This document shows positions 25,886 through 37,564 of a DNA stretch of 64,000 nucleotides, one piece after another. The position numbers were made by a program, and so were the translations under genes. Position 1 is the first letter of the stretch. Every line of letters starts with the position of its first letter. The notes beneath the pieces are model-generated. The model searched no databases and was not told the DNA's origin. It saw only the letters and a program-made list of their open reading frames with translations. Source of the DNA: Carallia brachiata (lineage: Eukaryota > Streptophyta > Magnoliopsida > Malpighiales > Rhizophoraceae); the NCBI GenBank assembly GCA_021464245.1, contig JADCRB010000003.1, positions 634,631-698,630 of the forward strand, given 5' to 3'.

Positions 25886-26719
25886 TTTTTAAAACTCTAA
25901 TGTTTTAATAAACATCCATGATCGAAGAACACAAATACAAATAAATTATTTGATAGTCCTTAAGCATGCCTCAAGAAGCGATAAAGATTTTATAATATAA
26001 AATCTATATGTCAGTCAAGAAATGTGGTAAGTGTAACTACATTCTCCCAAAAAATGTAATGCTCGTGCTTAAAAAAATACTTTATTTACATAGCACCATA
26101 CAGAGAGGGTTACACATAGATGTAGTAGAAACAAGACTAGAAAAACACAAACAGATTCATAAGCGGAATTCATAAGATGTAGCTACTAGCTTGACCGATA
26201 TTGCTAGGTCCATAGCTTCGCACATTAGGTCGAGCCAGAGAGCACCAAAATCACACCAAAATTAGCTATGGTTTGCATAACAGCATGGACACCTTCAACG
26301 AGGCCTCTTAACCCCACTGAGCCTTTCAGGGGTAACAAAGAGCTCCCGAGCCACCCGATGAACCTCGGTCCCACCGCTAATTTCCCTTCCCTCTGCATCA
26401 TCATGGTAAGTTTCGTCATTAGTCGGTGTCACTGTAATCCTTCCCGTTGATGCCAGCTTGTCCTTAAGCGCTTCTACCTCAGCCTTGTCAATGAATGTAC
26501 TCATCTTCTCCAACGAATAGCAAGCTTCGTTGGCTATCTCCCGCGCAGCATCGGCACCGTACCTGGCAACCAGTCTTTTAGCCAGCTCCCGTAGCTCCAT
26601 ACGCTTTTGTTTTTTTGATTTCTGACAACTCTCATATACAAGTAGGTAGTTAACAGGACTAATATTTGCATCATCTGCAACAAAAAACGTGGCCACAAGC
26701 AATTAGAAAAAAAACAATA

Positions 26720-27270
26720 ATAAAGAGGCTAGGATAATTACAAAACTAAGCCAAAATACACCATTACCCATTGTGAGAATGAACTAATAAGCGTACACTG
26801 AGATTAACTTAATGGTTGTGTAATAGGGATGAAACTGCTATAAGGAGATAGTGGTCCATTAAATGCGGTCAGGCTACTCCAGTAAATAGGTAGGTGGAAA
26901 TAAATTACATGTGTTTGGTTGAGCAGCGGTGCTGGCAAAATTTAATGATGGGGGCTGTTGTTCTAAAGCAGGGGACTGCACCATCACAAGTAAAATTTTT
27001 TGGGCTCAAATGCTATTTTTTTCCCATAAATTCTTTTATTGTCTTTTGAAGATCCAGTCTTTCAATTTTATCTTTGTAAAGTTAGAGGCGACACACTTAA
27101 ATGCGAACTTACTTGCATTTAATTTCGTTGTAAATGGTTTTCAATAAAAAGAATTTATTATCATAAAATGTAAAACAAAGTGCACACCAATTACAAAGTG
27201 TACACCCAGGGTGAATTCTATTATACAATCACAGGAGCAATAAATGACAAAATTATTTAATTTTAATTCA
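26720..27270. other. Intron 12 of the Ulp1-like gene, right part
   Basis: No gene is seen. An open frame on + at 26,929-27,147 has no family resemblance and lies inside the predicted intron. Confidence 0.4.
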
Positions 27271-27279
27271 TATGAAAAC

Positions 27280-28346
27280 CAAGGTTGTTAGGATCGGATT
27301 CTACCTAATATCGTTTTGGAGATATCAGGATCGAATCGTAGGATCGGATCGTAAAATCGTAAGATTCTACCAAAATCAATAAAAAAAGTTAAAAATTACA
27401 ATAGAAATGTAATTTTAAATTTTTAAGCATTTCATAGATTTTTTATATTAAAATTCAAGTAAAAAATCTCATATATATATTTAAACAACAATCAAAGCAT
27501 CAAGCATGTAAATCAATTAAGACAATTCATATTTAAGACAAATTCATACCTTGAAAATTCACATATAACATAAACAAAGTCACAAAGCTTTTGCATAAAG
27601 ATGAACTTCTCGCCAGTAGTAGTAGTGAATTTTCAAGACTAGTAATATTAAGCAGGGAAGCAAATAAATTTTCATCAGTTTTTGACAGTAACAAAATCTT
27701 TTTAATATTTGGTAAGAATAATAAAACATTGAGGTAAGATGAATTCTTTCATGTGGTCATTTTTAATTGACGGCTATAATGCATTAATTTAAGAATTAGA
27801 AGAATGAAAATATAATTTTTTTTTCCTAAATTTTGATTGATAACAAATCGAAAGTGAGTATAATGAGTTTTTAAACTTTCAATTAAATTAATTTATTTGT
27901 AATATTATATTTCATTGTATTATAATTAAATGATATTTTATATTTACATTTTCATAGTTGTTAATAAATACTCTTCTAAATATTTTATTATTAAATTATT
28001 TCGATATAATTTTTTTAATTATATTTTATAATTACTAAGTGTATTTGAAATAACAAAATTATGACTAATTTGATAATTTTTATCAAAATAAATGATTACA
28101 AATGACATATTTACTAATTAATTAATTACTAAAACTATTTTTCAAAAATTAAAAAAATAATAATTTACGATCCTACCTCGATTCTACCAACGATCCTACA
28201 CGATTTTATACGATCCTACGATCCGGATCGCGATCCTACCCGAGCTTACCAAAAAACGATTTTTTATATGATTTGGATCGTTGGAAGAATGTAGGGTCGT
28301 AGGATCGTGCGATCCTACGATCAGGATCGCGATTTTAATAACTATG
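27280..28346. mobile_element. Non-autonomous hAT-type element with 8-bp target duplication
   Basis: The 1,067-bp element starts CAAGGTTGTTAGGATCGG and ends GCGATTTTAATAACTATG. The ends are imperfect inverted repeats (CAAGGTTGTTA against CATAGTTATTA). The flanks are identical 8-mers, ATGAAAAC at 27272-27279 and 28347-28354. Many GATCGTAGGATCG and CGATCCTACGATCC words cluster near both termini, as expected of subterminal transposase-binding sites. The AT-rich interior has no coding capacity. An 8-bp duplication with C-initial ends fits the hAT superfamily. It lies in intron 12 of the Ulp1-like gene, so it inserted after that element. Confidence 0.82.
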
Positions 28347-28479
28347 ATGAAAACTACATTTATTTACATACAAGAAATGAAAAAATTAATGTTAAAGCAT
28401 TTAATGGTATGTGACATAATTATAATGCTAATACTTGTTATACAAAATAATTCAGAATATAGGTTACGTTCTCATTGCA

Positions 28480-28481
28480 TA

Positions 28482-28517
<36 letters not shown>
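28480..28517. repeat. ATT microsatellite
   Basis: About twelve uninterrupted ATT trinucleotides; a likely length-variable locus. Confidence 0.9.
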
Positions 28518-28519
<2 letters not shown>

Positions 28520-31500
28520 CATAAATATACAGATACAGTGCGCTCTTACAATAGAGAGAGAATTTCTCCCAATACGATAATCTACCGTTATTCATATGCT
28601 AAACACCTAGCTCCAACTGACGCCTGAACATTGATGCTTGTTTTTTGTCTTTTTGGGTTCAAGTGAGATACCACAAAAGGAAAATTATAAACACCCAGGC
28701 ATCGACACATTTGGAATAATGTTTAGGAAGTAGTTAGTATACAATTGAGAGACATGCCCAACCATGGATTCTGGCCTAAACTGGCACCCAATATGATTGC
28801 TTATGGGCACTGTGCAAAATGTTAAGCGAAAGCGATAGTATCATGTTGATGACTTCCAACTCCTACGGGGACTGTGAGACGCCATCGTCAATATATCAAA
28901 GTCTATCAAGACTATGCTTTGGCATTTGCCATATCCTCAAGAGTGGCCAAATATGAATTGAGGGGGTGCCTTACCACCCAAGGCAACGTGCTGTCTACCT
29001 TCCGCAGCAGACCTGGCCTGAAGCACACCATAGAAAAGCAGAATAAGATGTACCCATTAGGGTTTTATATGCGTATTTGCCAAATCAGAGTACTGGGACT
29101 CATACCTGAAAGTACGACAAGGAAGCAAACCGACCATCCCACAACTCAATTCCAAGAAGCATGAAGATTCCGCAGTCATGTCTGCAAATCCACAAATTAA
29201 ATTTGCCTGACAATTACACATCTTTATTTACTAACAATACATCCAATGTCAACATCAACCTCAGAACACACTGGTCAGTGTTTGTAAAATAAAGCATCCC
29301 CTCAAGCAATGCAAGGCAATAAACATGATAAACTAACAATCACAAGGCAGAGCATGCTTGCAGTATTAAAACTACTAGGGCTGACTCAAAATAAGGAACT
29401 TTCACATACATATTTCTCTGTTTTGGAAAGCCGTCTGGTGCCACTATCTCCCACAGCAGAAACTCTTCTGGAAACTGAGGATCAAACGCCAGCAGAAGCC
29501 TCGCAATTTGCGGTAGCTTTAGAGGGACAAAGAAACCACTATCAGATTCCATTTGCTTATGACTTAGCCATGCATATCTCAACAGTCATATCCGTTTTCG
29601 ACTTATAGCATTACTAGAGGATATGTTTGCAGCATCAGTCTATGTATGTTGCCAGTGAGCAGGGAAGTAATAAACAAGGGTGTACCAATGAAACAACTTA
29701 CCATCATACTCAACACTAGATGCTGCTCTGTGGAACCAACCGTGTGCAATGAGTCAAAAACAATGATCTTTCTATCTCGGATTGCAATACATATGGCTGA
29801 CCAATGTTGGTTATGCAATATCGGGAAAAAAAACTGCAAGCAAAGGATAACTATATGTGAGACAAGTAGCTATATGTATGCTATTATATGCAGGGTGCCT
29901 GGTTATATGGTCAGTGCTAGGCAATGGTGGGACCAAAAGCATCGAAAATATCAAAATACCAAAAATTTATCAACTCACGTTGGCTGCAGTAGACAAGTCA
30001 ATCTCTGCCCCAACCCAATCGTGAAACTGCCTCGGCCAAGTTTGTATGTGCTGTTGTAGAGCCTCAACCTTAGCCTCATTTGCTTTTGCTTTCCCTTTCC
30101 TTTTAGATGCGCGACCAACAACAGCTGATGCTTCATGTGCTTCGCTAATATGAACCTGCAGATGAAAAGATTAAGCATATATAGAGTACTTAGAAGACAA
30201 AGTCCAACCATAAGGAGGCATTGGTATAATACAACCGAGAAAAGTGGATTCATAATGTAGGAATGCTTCTTGTTCCGGTTAGCCATGGAGTCCTTCATTA
30301 GCAACCACACTGCGACGGTAACAAACTACATCCACAATTCAGTTGCATTAGACTTGGAAAAGTAACCCTCCCACTAGAGTAACATCCAAAGTATATTTAA
30401 ATCAGCACATTCACACGTCACTAACCCCTAAATCAACATCACCCTTCGCTGCCAATACATCTTGGAGTTGCATCTTTGTGATGAATTTATCTTCAACCAC
30501 GACATACTTGTGATATGCATCACTGTCAGCCATGATGAAACCCTCTTTACTTAGCAAACAAGAATCTGCAAATGGACATATAACTATATAAAGTAAAAAA
30601 AACCCATTGTGGACATCTTAAAGCACTTACTTGTTTCGCCTTGATCGACCCCCCTTTTGAATAAATTTCACAAGCTTGGCATCTTCGCTGCTGCTCCTCT
30701 GCCTTGTCAAAGCGATCGTGTTCACATACGGAGACCTTGCATTTTGTGCAAGCTTCGGAAACCGTCGCTCACTGCCCACACCTATTGCTGCACGCATTAC
30801 TTGCTTATTCTTGGTAGAGCCAACTCCAGGTTTTTTCCATGACCTCAAAGGATCCAAATCAACAGGTGGGTACTGCCACGTTGACTGCACTGTACTTATC
30901 GGATGAATAGCTAAGGGTTCTTCATTCTGTGCCCCTACCTCCTCTCGTCATGTTCCACCTGTTTTTTTCTCATTCTCGTTCTCCTCAACCGCCCTTCTTC
31001 CATCAGATACCACCATTTCCCATCGCTCGGTATCAAAGGCAAACGAAGACCCCATAAGGCCACCTGCAAACCTTGCCCTTTCTGTTGCACCCAACTGGGA
31101 AACAGCATTGGACAAGTGTTCGGGCCCAAATGTAGCATACTGCTGCTCAAATTGAGGATGCAAATAGAATGGCGAGGACACATAATCAGACTCCAAGCCT
31201 CCATGCTCTACACCAGCAGTGGAACACAATGTCAGAGCTGTCAACCCCTTGCTTGATTCTTTGCCAATCTCCACATCCGTTGCGTCCTCACCAACATCAG
31301 AGGCTGGAGGAGTGCTAGGCCTGCCCTCTCCTTGTTCACCAAACCCACCTACTCCATAGTCACTTGCAGGAATCTCTTCCTGTCCAGGAACTTCACTCTC
31401 CATTGTACGACTGCATCTCGCTGAACTGAACCTACTTCTCTGGTCCTTCATTCTTCGCTTCCCTCGCCTTAGCTTCACCAAACAAAAGCAAATTAATAAC

Positions 31501-32809
31501 ATTAGTAATTAAGCAGGCGCTGATGAAAAAAATACCAGCCATCATAGTTAAACACTATTACTTACCATGGTCGGAAGTTCATCATTCAATCGTTCAACCC
31601 TTTCATCTTCCCATTTCTTCCCAGACTCTTGTGGGTGTGCCTTTCCATAAGTTATGTCAATAACCTGTCACGAATAGTACATATTAGTGGCCTTTCCTTA
31701 TGTCATCACTTAAGAAACATCTATGGCATTCAGGAAAATACTATTACCCTTGCTTTTCCAAATTCCTTCCCGCGTCGCGTGTCCTCTTTCAAAGCATATT
31801 CGACTAACTCACTATCCCAAGCCACAATTCGAGGTCCCTTATTCCAGTGCAATGCACGACCAATGTCAATGTGATCAAGATAAAACAACTGCCCATTTCA
31901 AACAGCAATATTAAAACCTCAGCTATCCAACTTTAGCACTTTATTTTTTAAAAATTACTTGTGCTTCATCAGTAACTTACCAGGAGTATGAAAGGACATC
32001 CAGCGACACCTGATGCTGTCTTTCCCTTTTCCACTGACGCTTTAAACTTCCTTCCTGCATCTCTTAAGCATTCCAAGACATAAATGCCCCAATGATAGTC
32101 GTCACCACGTTCAGCAGCTACCAAAGCTGCCATGTGCTTCTTTGTAATACCTGGTGACATTGTCGGGCCCAAAAAAGCGCCCAAGATAAACAATAAGCAT
32201 CTCTGCTTGAATGCTAATTCAGAACTCGCATCATTCATGTACCCATACAGCTCTTGATCAGATATGCCACTCTTTCCCTCAAACATTGCCTCTATGTCTG
32301 TGAATTGTCCTTTACTATATTTTGATGGAACAGTCAATGAACCAGTGGGTATACCGAGAATCCATCCAACATCCTCACCGTTAATCTGTTTCTCCATCGA
32401 GTCCCTTATCTTTAGAGATCGTGACTCTGGATCAAATCTATTAAACAACCACTCAATCAAACGGTGATCCACCCTAATGTTATCAATTCTAAACAATTCA
32501 CCAAATCCCATTTTCACAATCCATTTTCTTTGCGTTTCAGTCATCATTTCCAGCACAGACAACAGTCTCTCAGTTGTGCATCGAGTATTTGACAACTGCA
32601 ATAGAAACTATATTTGTTAATTGTCTTTATGCAAGCAAAATTTTTACTAGCTACAACATCAATTATATCACTTTCATAAAATACTCAATGTCAGTCCTAT
32701 ATAAACTTACAATGCGGTTCCTCCTGCGCTTCCCTGCATTGCCTTCTGTCCTATCACAAACGCTGCTTCCTCCCTCTGTTGATCTTCCACTATGAGACAT
32801 GATATTTAA

Positions 32810-34165
32810 CCCTGTATTTAAGCAATCCATACTGTTAGTAGCTTCGTTTCTAAATACCTGAATCAGAAGGGCCATACGTGGATACGGGACTCCAAGCAAG
32901 TGATCGGAGATTAAAACTATATGCAACTACACCCATTGATAACAAATGTTAAAGCAGTGTCTAGAAATTGATACAAGTATTATTTCATTGGCTACTAATT
33001 AAACTATTTGGTAAGAAAATTTCAACAATACTACGACAAAGATATATAATTTTCTTCTCGCATTCCTTAATTAACCAATCTAGTCTTCTAAATTCTTCTA
33101 TTGGTCTCCACTGCTCTAGCACAAATGACACAATTTTCCTTCAATCAAACGCCATTTCAGAATTATGTTAAATACTTGAAGAGATTATTTGAACCAGTTT
33201 GAAAGTAGGGAACATCAAAAAAATGAAAAGGGAAAACGACGTCGAGACAATCAAATGCTGGCAGATTATCTACAATGTAGCAGTTTCACGTTAAATAAAA
33301 CCGCATATCAATTTGGACAGAATGTTATCATATGGGTTGCCAGCCTAGTATCAAATTCTTAAGGGAGTCTTGTTTTAAAGCTATTTTTAGGCCATGTCTA
33401 TTAAGCTTGCTATAGTACTTTAGAGGGTGTCTGGGCATATTTCACCTTTTGTTCTCCATACTAAGTTACTTTTGCACACTGGGCAGTGTTTTGTGATTCT
33501 GTGCTATTTTGGTGAACTTGTATTACAGTTTTGAATTAGGAAACAAATAATTCGGCATCAACATTATCTGAACCTATCGTGGTTTATTAGAACAATTGAC
33601 ACACCCGCGATTGATCGACTAAATAACATTGACTGCAACCACCAAAAAAAAAAAACAGAAAAAAAGTGGGACATGTAACTGATAAATAAATCAATAACCT
33701 ACAGTTCTTTATTAACAAAGCAATTCAAAATTACCTTGAAAAATTATACTTTCTTTAGCTCCCTTCTTGCTTTCCTCTCCCTCTATATACACCTGTCTCC
33801 TTCGCCTCTTCTCTAATTGTCAAATTGTCAACAGGCCCAGCAGTACACTTCAATCATAACACTGCTCCAAGTGTTGAATTACTTGGACCCCTCCCTCAAA
33901 TCTCCAATGCCTTCCCACCTTATCTGCACAACTCCCTCACATTCAAATGTATGCACAACCCTCCTCTAATAATCAAATTATTTGGATGCTTGTGAGACCC
34001 AATTCACGTTTTGGGAAATAGGAATAATAAGACAGAGTTTATAATCTAATCGACCTATGCTTATCACATTGTCGTGTTGTTCCCATGCCTTAATCATTTC
34101 CTTCTTTGTGCAAACATAACAAATGAAAACAACAATTAAATTTATGAAGAAAGAGAATAAAAACT
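32810..34165. other. 5' flank of the Ulp1-like gene
   Basis: The start ATG at 32,800 is preceded by a possible acceptor (GCTTAAATACAG), so a 5' UTR intron is likely. Further up, at about 33,735-33,830, a minus-strand stretch ending CAAGGTAATTTT looks like an exon followed by a donor, possibly a non-coding leader exon. The right terminal repeat of the Mutator-like element should lie in or beyond this stretch, but I could not match it to a left end. Confidence 0.35.
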
Positions 34166-34174
34166 GGGTATAAC

Positions 34175-34290
34175 CAAGGTTGTTAGGATCGGGATTCTAC
34201 CTAGGATCGTTTTGGAAATATCAGAATCGAATCGTAAAATCGGATCGTAAAGTCGTAAGATTCTACCAAAATAAAAAAATTAAAATTAAA
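34175..34290. mobile_element. Second, one-ended copy of the hAT-type family
   Basis: CAAGGTTGTTAGGATCGG, then CCTAGGATCGTTTTGGAAAT and CGTAAGATTCTACCAAAAT repeat the left ~115 bp of the element at 27,280 almost exactly. After about 34,290 the similarity is lost, and I could not find a right end or a repeat of the flanking GGTATAAC. It is a truncated or internally divergent copy. Confidence 0.65.
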
Positions 34291-34299
34291 AATAACATT

Positions 34300-35500
34300 G
34301 TTAATATCCAACATACACAAAACAATACATCATTTAGTTAACAACTTAATTTTGATCATTATTTCCTTGATGTACATGGTCATCATTATCCGCTCAATTC
34401 CTTGTCCACCCCCTACTCTTTCGTTTGCATTTCCCTGATCCACTAGGATTGACACTAGCAGTTGACATATTTGGATTCACCTAAAAGACACTTGGCAGCA
34501 CGTTAAAATAGAAAAGCCAATAATGAAATATTATATAAGCATCAAACAATCAATTCAAGTATCTAAGAATTTCATATGCCATACAAATTTCCTAAATTGC
34601 CAACCCCTGCACTCATAAGCTTGATGATGTCCTAAACATATCAACTATCAAGTGATCACAAATCAATCACAAATATTATCAATCACAGATACTATAATTA
34701 AAAGGAATAAAAAGGAAATATAACACATGGTCAAACAACCATACAATCTTCTTTTTTTCCCCTTTTTGCGCTTTCACCTCTGATGGAATGAACAATTACA
34801 CCGAAGCATCAAGCCAAGCACATGAAGTTTAATCCCAGTTATCAACATACAGATAAGCACGGCAGTGACAGGGCAGTAACTATTTTAAACTTACAAAACT
34901 CCCAACATTATTTTTACTGCCCCATTCATTCTAATTTTCTAAATCAATTTAAAAAAAGAAAATGAGGAGAACGGGCAGGATGTGGAGCTTGATAACCAAC
35001 CTTTTTGATGACGAAGTGGATTCCCAATTTATGTAGACTAACTGCTGATTTAATGGAAACTGGAAAATGGAAACTGCAAGCATCGAATCAACCAAAATCG
35101 AAGCACTAATGAAAATTAGCAAGAAAAACATAAACCCAATTTAAATTAAAACTTAGAAGTCAAAAACTCATAACACAAAAGGGGAAAAAACAATACCTTC
35201 AATGAAAGCAATTTACCCATTGGTTGGAAAGATCCATAAAAGTCCAATTTTCAAATTATCTCACCTTAATCCTTTGGATAAGTCTCACAATCTCAAGTCT
35301 CAGCTCAAAATCGATCCATCTAAGCCTCAATAGCCCCACACCCACACTACTAATTCAACAACCCCAATTTCAATTAGTTGAAAAACTAAAGAAATTCGGG
35401 TTCCATGGGAGTTTAACAAAGCTAACGAACATTGTAATAAATAAAAGGAAAAAAAAAAATAGCGGGTGTAGAGAAAAGATGGAAAAATTATCGATTCAAT
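34300..35500. other. Spacer left of the TMEM208-like exon
   Basis: AT-rich sequence without supportable coding exons. I looked on the minus strand for the downstream TMEM208 exons (expected transmembrane segments and the GGVCGYLHD-type motif) and did not find them. Confidence 0.45.
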
Positions 35501-35503
35501 TAC

Positions 35504-35586
35504 ATTGCAGGCGATAATGAATTTACAGAGCTTTACCATGTGGCGGGCGTTCTCTTCCTTGCGCTTCTTAGCCCTTGGTTCGCCAT
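35504..35586 (-). pseudogene. First exon of a TMEM208/SND2-like (DUF788) gene, isolated and frameshifted
   Basis: TMEM208/SND2 proteins are small ER membrane proteins linked to the SRP-independent targeting route. Reading on the minus strand from ATG 35586, MANQG is followed, one base out of frame, by AKKRKEENARHMVKL and CKFIIACN, then a GTAATT donor at 35503. This is the signature N-terminus of plant DUF788 proteins. One base appears to be missing from the GGG run just after MANQ: the exon is 83 nt where 84 would be in frame. No further exons were found in the neighbouring minus-strand sequence, so this is either a gene fragment (captured, or left after truncation) or the head of a gene whose remainder is beyond a transposon-filled intron. 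The family match is strong although short. Confidence 0.7.
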
Positions 35587-35639
35587 TCTCTTTCAAATCA
35601 CTACAATTCCAATTTCAGCTTCGTGACACCCTAGAAATT

Positions 35640-37550
35640 TCTACTGTCTCTGTGCCTTTGTGATTTCTCAAGTCAAATTGGCGAATTGGGGAAGAAACGA
35701 ATGCCTGCAAAACGAGCAAATTTTGAAGAGAGAATGATTTTGACCCGTTTGCCAAAGTTCAGATGGAGATCGAAGGAAATTAGATTTGAAAGGAAAAAAA
35801 CATAAAAGGAAAAGAAGAACCCCTCCAACAATTAAACTAATTTATCTTTCAACGACACCATCTAAGGCAGATGTAGCCAAATCACCTTCTTCTCTCAATT
35901 TCAGATACAGCTCCCTAATTTTATAACTGCTCCAAACCCCTCCCCCAACAATTAAACCAATTAATCTTCAAATGAAACCAACCAAGGCTGAGTTTAGCCG
36001 ACAAAATTGAAACGAGGAAGGCATAGAGACGGCCAGAAGCTGGAGAAAGAAGGAAATTAGGGATTTTGTTTTTTACATTTTAATTTCGGTTCTCTCTGCC
36101 AAATCCCTATTATAACCCTTTGTAGTCAATGACCATTGTAGCCTTTACTGCAGGAAGTGACAAAAATACCCTCCGCATGCCTGAGCTCCAATGGCCTGCC
36201 ACCTGTCCGTGTGGCGCTGGTGGCTCCCATTGTATCAGCTGCGTAGTCGCCCTCTTCTAAGAATTGTTTTAAAGTAGTAATAATGTAGTATGAATAAAAA
36301 AAGAAAGAAAAAAAAAAACCAGCAATGCTGGGAGAAAAAAAAAACAGCAATACGAGCAGACGGTTTCAGAGCCAAAGTTCGAAATTGGGCAGCTACGCAA
36401 AACAACTAATTTGGAAAGTAGAATTGATTAGGGAAGCATCGTCCTCACAAAGAAACAGAACAGAGGAAGATGCCTGAAGACGAAAAGGAAAAATTCCTAG
36501 AACCTTCCTAGAAAGAAAAGACAATGTTTGAGGAAGGGCATATGCAATTTTGAAGTCATAAAATTTTATATATTTTTATATATGAATTCTAAATTTTTTT
36601 AAAATTTTATTTAAATTTTAAATTTTTTAATTTCTTATCAAATTATTATATCTATTAACAAAAAATAATTAATCTATTAAAAAATAATTTTAACTTTATA
36701 AAAATTATTTAAAAACAGTTAAATACACTAGTTAAAATTTTTTTATCAAAAAGTATATATTTGTATATTTAATTCGTGTATTTATTGATTAAAAAATATT
36801 TTATATATATATTTATTGATGAAAAAATATTTAATTCATTTATTTAATTTTTTTAATAAATTTTATTAAGTTAAACTCATTTATCACTTTTTGTAAATAA
36901 ATAAATTGATTTGATAAAAAATTAAAAGGTCTAAAATTTAAATAAAATATTAAAAAAATTTAAAATTTATATAAAAAAATGTAAAAGTGTAGGATGAAAA
37001 AATTATATATTCATTTAAGGAAGCGGTTGTAACGTTTACCTTAACAGCTCAAGCTCGTGTCAGTGTTTACATCTCCATTTAATTCTTGTGCACCGGTGTA
37101 CCCGCGCCTTTGGAGGCCAGCCAGGCCAGCAATTTCAAATTTGGCACCTTTGCTTCTGCTGCTTCGACGCAATTAATCTTCAGGCTAATGTACGTTTTGG
37201 TGAAGGCGCGATTAAGTCTACTCTTGCTTAGAAAGATCACTGTAAATAATCAAAGTGTGGCTTTTTTAAACTTAATGATTATTGCTTTCACATATCCCGC
37301 AAAAGATAGAAAAAGGGGTAATGATTTGACCAGAAAAATCAACATCACAAGACAAACAAGCAGGAATGAATGACATTTGCATATATCTTTTAAAAATTTA
37401 ATTGATCATATTTAAAAAAAAAAAAATAATGAATATATAAAAATTTAAATTATTAAATTATTAAAAATTTATTAAATTTTAATAATAAATAAATTATTAA
37501 ATATTATTAAATTTTAATAATAAATAAATTATTAAATATTATTAAATTAA
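35640..37550. other. Spacer
   Basis: This holds the probable promoter side of the TMEM208-like exon, then AT-rich sequence. At 37,440-37,555 an AT-only segment (TTAATAATAAATAAATTATTAAATATTA) is present twice in tandem. Confidence 0.45.
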
Positions 37551-37564
37551 TTATATATTTTCTA

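Larger units (their letters stand above)
26295..32800 (-). pseudogene. Mutator-borne Ulp1-like (C48) protease gene with two in-frame stops
   Basis: Thirteen exons join in one frame on the minus strand (3,039 nt, 1,013 codons including the final stop): 32800-32711, 32595-31981, 31888-31748, 31664-31566, 31472-30631, 30549-30426, 30325-30236, 30155-29979, 29833-29702, 29639-29410, 29181-29106, 29017-28975, 26674-26295. Exons 2-3 carry a DUF1985-like N-terminal domain (GFGELFRIDNIRVDHRLIEW, later ILGIPTGS and LFYLDHIDIGRAL). Exons 9-11 carry the C48 core: His in NQHWSAICIAI, Asp in IIVFDSLH, Gln in FPKQRN and Cys in HDCGIFMLL, so the catalytic residues survive. Two in-frame TGA codons interrupt it, at 30948-30950 (exon 5) and 29586-29588 (exon 10); conserved phase on both sides marks them as nonsense changes, not introns. 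Ulp1 enzymes process SUMO-type conjugates; in transposons their role is unknown. Exon 6 and exon 12 boundaries are the least certain. Confidence 0.7.

Noticed and set aside
28874..29164. 96-codon plus-strand frame
   Set aside because: It is the antisense shadow of Ulp1-gene exons 11-12, whose minus-strand reading has the HDCG catalytic motif.
29646..30059. 137-codon plus-strand frame
   Set aside because: Antisense to Ulp1-gene exons 8-9, which have the His/Asp catalytic motifs and phase-consistent splice sites.
18960..36100. Terminal inverted repeats of the large Mutator-like element
   Set aside because: I compared the left flank (about 19.0-20.7 kb) with the right flank (33-36 kb), including the AAAAATACCCTC-type sequence at 36.1 kb, and found no matching ends or 9-bp duplication; the element limits remain open.
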